Shown piece by piece: positions 14,452-14,992 of a stretch of DNA of 14,992 nt (positions within the stretch are counted from its first letter, which is position 1; each line of letters begins with the position of its first letter). The stretch comes from Sphingopyxis sp. (GTDB lineage: Bacteria > Pseudomonadota > Alphaproteobacteria > Sphingomonadales > Sphingomonadaceae): assembly GCA_012035435.1 (NCBI GenBank), contig JAAUPH010000024.1, positions 1 to 14,992 on the forward strand, in the 5' to 3' direction. Under the pieces are notes generated by a model. That model was given only the letters and a program-made list of their open reading frames with translations. It did no database searches and had not been told where the DNA came from. A program made the position numbers and the translations under genes.

Positions 14452-14735
14452 AAAATCTAAAACTTCTTCCATTGGCCGGTGTTGATCAAATCCGGCTGAT
14501 CCAGGGTAGGCGAACCTCCCACCCACATGGCTTCAAATGCCGTCGGAGAGAATGGTCCCGTCTTCCCTGAGCCCGACCCGACGAACGCGGGGTCTTGGTG
14601 CGGCCATTATGAATGGCGACCGTATGTGAGGTTGGACTGGCAGGAACTGCCATGCCGTTGTGATGGGCTCAGACCTTGGATAAATTTTGAAAGGCCACGG
14701 CGATGCAAAGCAGAAGTTGACTTCTACTTCTCCAT
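14452..14735 (+). ncRNA. Putative guide (bridge/seek) RNA region of the IS right end
   Basis: This is a gene-free stretch downstream of the transposase with no plausible reading frame but several short hairpins: GCCGG 14475-14479 / CCGGC 14492-14496; GCCATT 14603-14608 / AATGGC 14612-14617 (loop ATG); TGGCAG 14638-14643 / CTGCCA 14647-14652 (loop GAA); AGAAGT 14712-14717 / ACTTCT 14720-14725. It is established that IS110-family transposases use a structured RNA from the element's non-coding end to recognise target and donor DNA, located downstream of the gene in IS1111-type members. Assigning that role here is by position and structure only. Confidence 0.4.
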
Positions 14736-14737
14736 GT

Positions 14738-14876
14738 GAGGGGGGTGGGCGGCAAAGAGCGACCAAGAGGCCCGCCGGGATCAGGCGCACCTGTAAGGCT
14801 GTAACGGAGTGAAAGACCCGGAACGGGTTGCGCCTTAGCGCGGCGGGCCTAGCCGGAAGCGCCGCCCATCCCCCTC
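14738..14876 (+). ncRNA. Nested long hairpin, putative structured RNA or recombination site
   Basis: Three concentric stems are visible. The outer is 16 bp, 14738-14753 with 14861-14876, containing one G-U (14745/14869). The middle is a perfect 10 bp, AGGCCCGCCG 14768-14777 with CGGCGGGCCT 14841-14850. The inner is 7 bp, AGGCGCA 14783-14789 with TGCGCCT 14829-14835. The apical part holds two CTGTAA copies (14791-14796, 14799-14804) and a small hairpin ACCCG/CGGGT with loop GAA (14816-14828). The single non-Watson-Crick pair is G-U if the plus strand is transcribed and C-A on the other, mildly favouring a plus-strand RNA. I do not recognise the family. Alternatives are a single-stranded-DNA recombination site or an IS target hairpin. 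Confidence 0.45.
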
Positions 14877-14934
14877 TTCGGGGTCGGCCACAGAAACGCC
14901 GGCGCATCCGCGCCGTCACCAGATCAGTTGAAGA

Positions 14935-14992
14935 TCATCGAGCGATATTCGCCGCGTAGCGGCCGAACAGGAAACGGCACCCTTGCACGGTG
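14935..14992 (-). CDS. 3' end of a possible minus-strand gene (cut by window)
   Basis: On the minus strand an open frame enters from the right edge and stops at TGA (complement of 14935-14937), giving the 18-residue tail TVQGCRFLFGRYAANIAR. The aromatic/basic composition looks protein-like, but 18 residues are too few to identify a family, and another minus frame in the same stretch is also open. If real, its transcript would run toward the nested hairpin, which could then serve as its 3' structure. Confidence 0.25.
   Translation of the reverse strand, partial: TVQGCRFLFGRYAANIAR

Larger units (their letters stand above)
14089..14737 (+). mobile_element. Left-truncated IS110/IS1111-like insertion sequence
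   Basis: This comprises the transposase 3' fragment (14089-14451) plus about 285 nt of non-coding sequence that ends where the nested hairpin begins (14738). The left end and the 5' part of the gene are missing. The right boundary is inferred from the sharp change in character at 14735-14740, not from a terminal inverted repeat, because IS110 elements lack conventional ones and the left end is unavailable for comparison. Near-direct repeats ACTTCTTCCAT (14462-14472) and ACTTCTCCAT (14726-14735) bracket the non-coding part. Confidence 0.6.

Noticed and set aside
14738..14876. Retron msr-msd or integron attC assignment for the nested hairpin
   Set aside because: No reverse transcriptase, integrase gene or attC consensus ends are visible in the window; symmetry alone is not enough.
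14533..14919. Minus-strand 128-codon open frame across the IS end and nested hairpin
   Set aside because: It spans two unrelated structural units, is extremely Arg/Pro-rich in the way of GC-rich shadow frames, and the hairpin symmetry explains the sequence better.
1..14992. CRISPR arrays, tRNA or rRNA genes
   Set aside because: No regularly spaced repeats and no cloverleaf or rRNA-like sequence were seen on either strand by eye.

Overview
The window looks like part of an alphaproteobacterial genome, most probably a sphingomonad. This is inferred from moderate-to-high GC, short intergenic gaps, frequent ATGA and GTGA gene overlaps, and the overall style of the proteins; no rRNA or other marker gene is present to prove it. 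Almost everything between positions 1 and 13361 concerns ion transport, osmotic balance, pH or oxidative stress. The right end (about 14089 onward) is mobile-element debris.

Layout. (1) Positions 1-738: C-terminal part of an FMN-binding glutamate-synthase-like protein, cut by the window edge. (2) 904-4679, plus strand: a compact three-gene unit of a two-helix potassium channel with a cytoplasmic NAD-binding (RCK/TrkA-N) domain, an SLC13-type transporter with an internal TrkA-C-like insert (joined by a GTGA overlap), and a small MscS channel. (3) 5484-4648, minus: a LysR-type regulator converging on and overlapping the MscS gene. Its start codon overlaps a perfect 9-bp-arm palindrome with the TTC-N9-GAA layout of a LysR operator. 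(4) 5585-6121, plus: a secreted coiled-coil protein of unknown function, divergent from lysR. (5) 6122-6777: a hairpin-rich stretch with weak small ORFs. (6) 6778-13361, plus: a seven-gene probable operon encoding a charged helical protein, a small multi-pass membrane protein (ATGA overlap), a second MscS-like channel, a CPA1/NhaP-type cation/proton antiporter, a DUF389 membrane protein (ATGA overlap), an iron superoxide dismutase, and NhaA (ATGA overlap). (7) 14030-13569, minus: an Lrp/AsnC regulator converging on nhaA. (8) 14089-14737: the 3' remnant of an IS110/IS1111-family element, keeping only the catalytic-serine domain of the transposase plus about 285 nt of hairpin-rich non-coding right end, where a guide (bridge/seek) RNA would be expected. 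(9) 14738-14876: a striking nested hairpin of three concentric stems (16, 10 and 7 bp) abutting the presumed IS end, followed by the 3' tail of a possible minus-strand gene.

How it may work together (inference). The two plus-strand operons each combine an MscS-type valve, an ion transporter and further membrane or regulatory partners. K+ efflux or uptake, anion transport, Na+/H+ exchange by two unrelated antiporters (NhaP-like and NhaA), tension-gated release and superoxide removal would suit a salt, alkaline-pH or osmotic-shock response. The LysR protein may sense the condition. The parts without an obvious explanation are the helical/membrane protein trio (5585-6121, 6778-7224, 7221-7661), the DUF389 protein, and the two structured non-coding regions near 6122-6309 and 14452-14876.
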